From: Methyloversatilis sp. XJ19-49
GTDB taxonomy: Bacteria; Pseudomonadota; Gammaproteobacteria; Burkholderiales; Rhodocyclaceae
Assembly (NCBI RefSeq): GCF_024580145.1
Contig: NZ_JANINI010000002.1
Location: forward strand, 124,001-188,000
Direction: 5' to 3'
Length of the DNA stretch: 64,000 nucleotides
Below, piece after piece: positions 63,923 to 64,000 of the stretch. The notes under the pieces are model-generated. The model saw only the letters and a list, made by a program, of their open reading frames with translations. It was not told the origin of the DNA and ran no database searches. A program made the translations under genes and the position numbers. Within the stretch, counting starts at the first letter, position 1; every line of letters begins with the position of its first letter.

Positions 63923-64000
63923 ATGAAGACTCGACACTCGACAACGCTTTGCCTGCTGGCCATTCTCCTGTCGCTATCGGCCGCTGCCAGCGCCGACAAC
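63923..64000 (+). CDS. exported protein, N-terminal signal peptide only (3' truncated by window edge)
   Basis: The last 78 bases encode a signal peptide ([20 protein letters not shown]) with an ASA cleavage site, then the window ends. An in-frame ATG at 63911 would add four residues. Nothing of the mature protein is visible, so no function is given. Confidence 0.6.
   Translation, partial: MKTRHSTTLCLLAILLSLSAAASADN

Overview
The window is GC-rich (roughly two thirds G+C), gene-dense bacterial chromosome. It looks like a betaproteobacterium, probably Rhodocyclales or a near relative. The evidence is a class I PHA synthase, the DUF971-ubiE-Tim44-ubiJ ubiquinone block, metX-metW, the Acidithiobacillus-type gshA next to gshB, and a complete atpIBEFHAGDC operon. 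No rRNA, tRNA, CRISPR array, insertion sequence or prophage was seen. The assignment is inference from gene content, not a database search.

Layout. 1-3.2 kb: the end of a PilL/ChpA-like receiver protein, then phaC and a metallo-beta-lactamase-fold gene on the minus strand. 3.4-6.7 kb: a small exported protein, then a tightly overlapping run (LOG, exported protein, crotonase, HMG-CoA lyase, DUF1289). 6.7-9.5 kb: a small minus-strand gene, then coupled rapZ, NusG_II, Gx transporter and ubiX, ending at a long hairpin. 9.7-11.8 kb: a STAS protein and a kinase/cNMP-binding/PP2C fusion (partner switching). 11.9-13.6 kb: ornithine-lipid-type acyltransferases.

13.7-16.9 kb holds the most unusual locus: a TIR-CHAT-transmembrane-LysM protein followed by a macrodomain protein. 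16.9-22 kb is a minus-strand set (FeS photolyase with DUF2256, apbE, gshB, gshA). 22-28.5 kb carries an ABC-F ATPase, a HIT-DUF3293 fusion, a secreted-repeat protein and a tandem pair of unknown paralogues. 28.6-30.7 kb is phoBR with a Pho box. 30.8-33.7 kb is ubiquinone-related and 33.6-35.1 kb is glpD.

35.2-42.2 kb is the ATP synthase operon, with a recognisable promoter and terminator. Divergent from it, 42.5-50.8 kb is a six-gene overlapping operon: ArsR regulator, PLP decarboxylase, unknown exported protein, MFS-acyltransferase fusion, DUF2339, DUF3617. It may modify membrane lipids. 51-58.4 kb has envelope and small proteins, an L,D-transpeptidase-like protein, a PHB-depolymerase-like esterase with a CopG regulator, AsmA, a hydrolase and a BON lipoprotein. 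58.5-64 kb has a stand-alone ClpP-like protein, yaeQ, yaiI, and metX-metW preceded by a SAM-II riboswitch, then ybjQ-like and yebC genes.

Many neighbouring genes overlap by 1-8 bases (ATGA, GTGA, TTGA, TGATG), which suggests translational coupling in several operons. Long open frames antisense to real genes are common because of the high GC and were left out.
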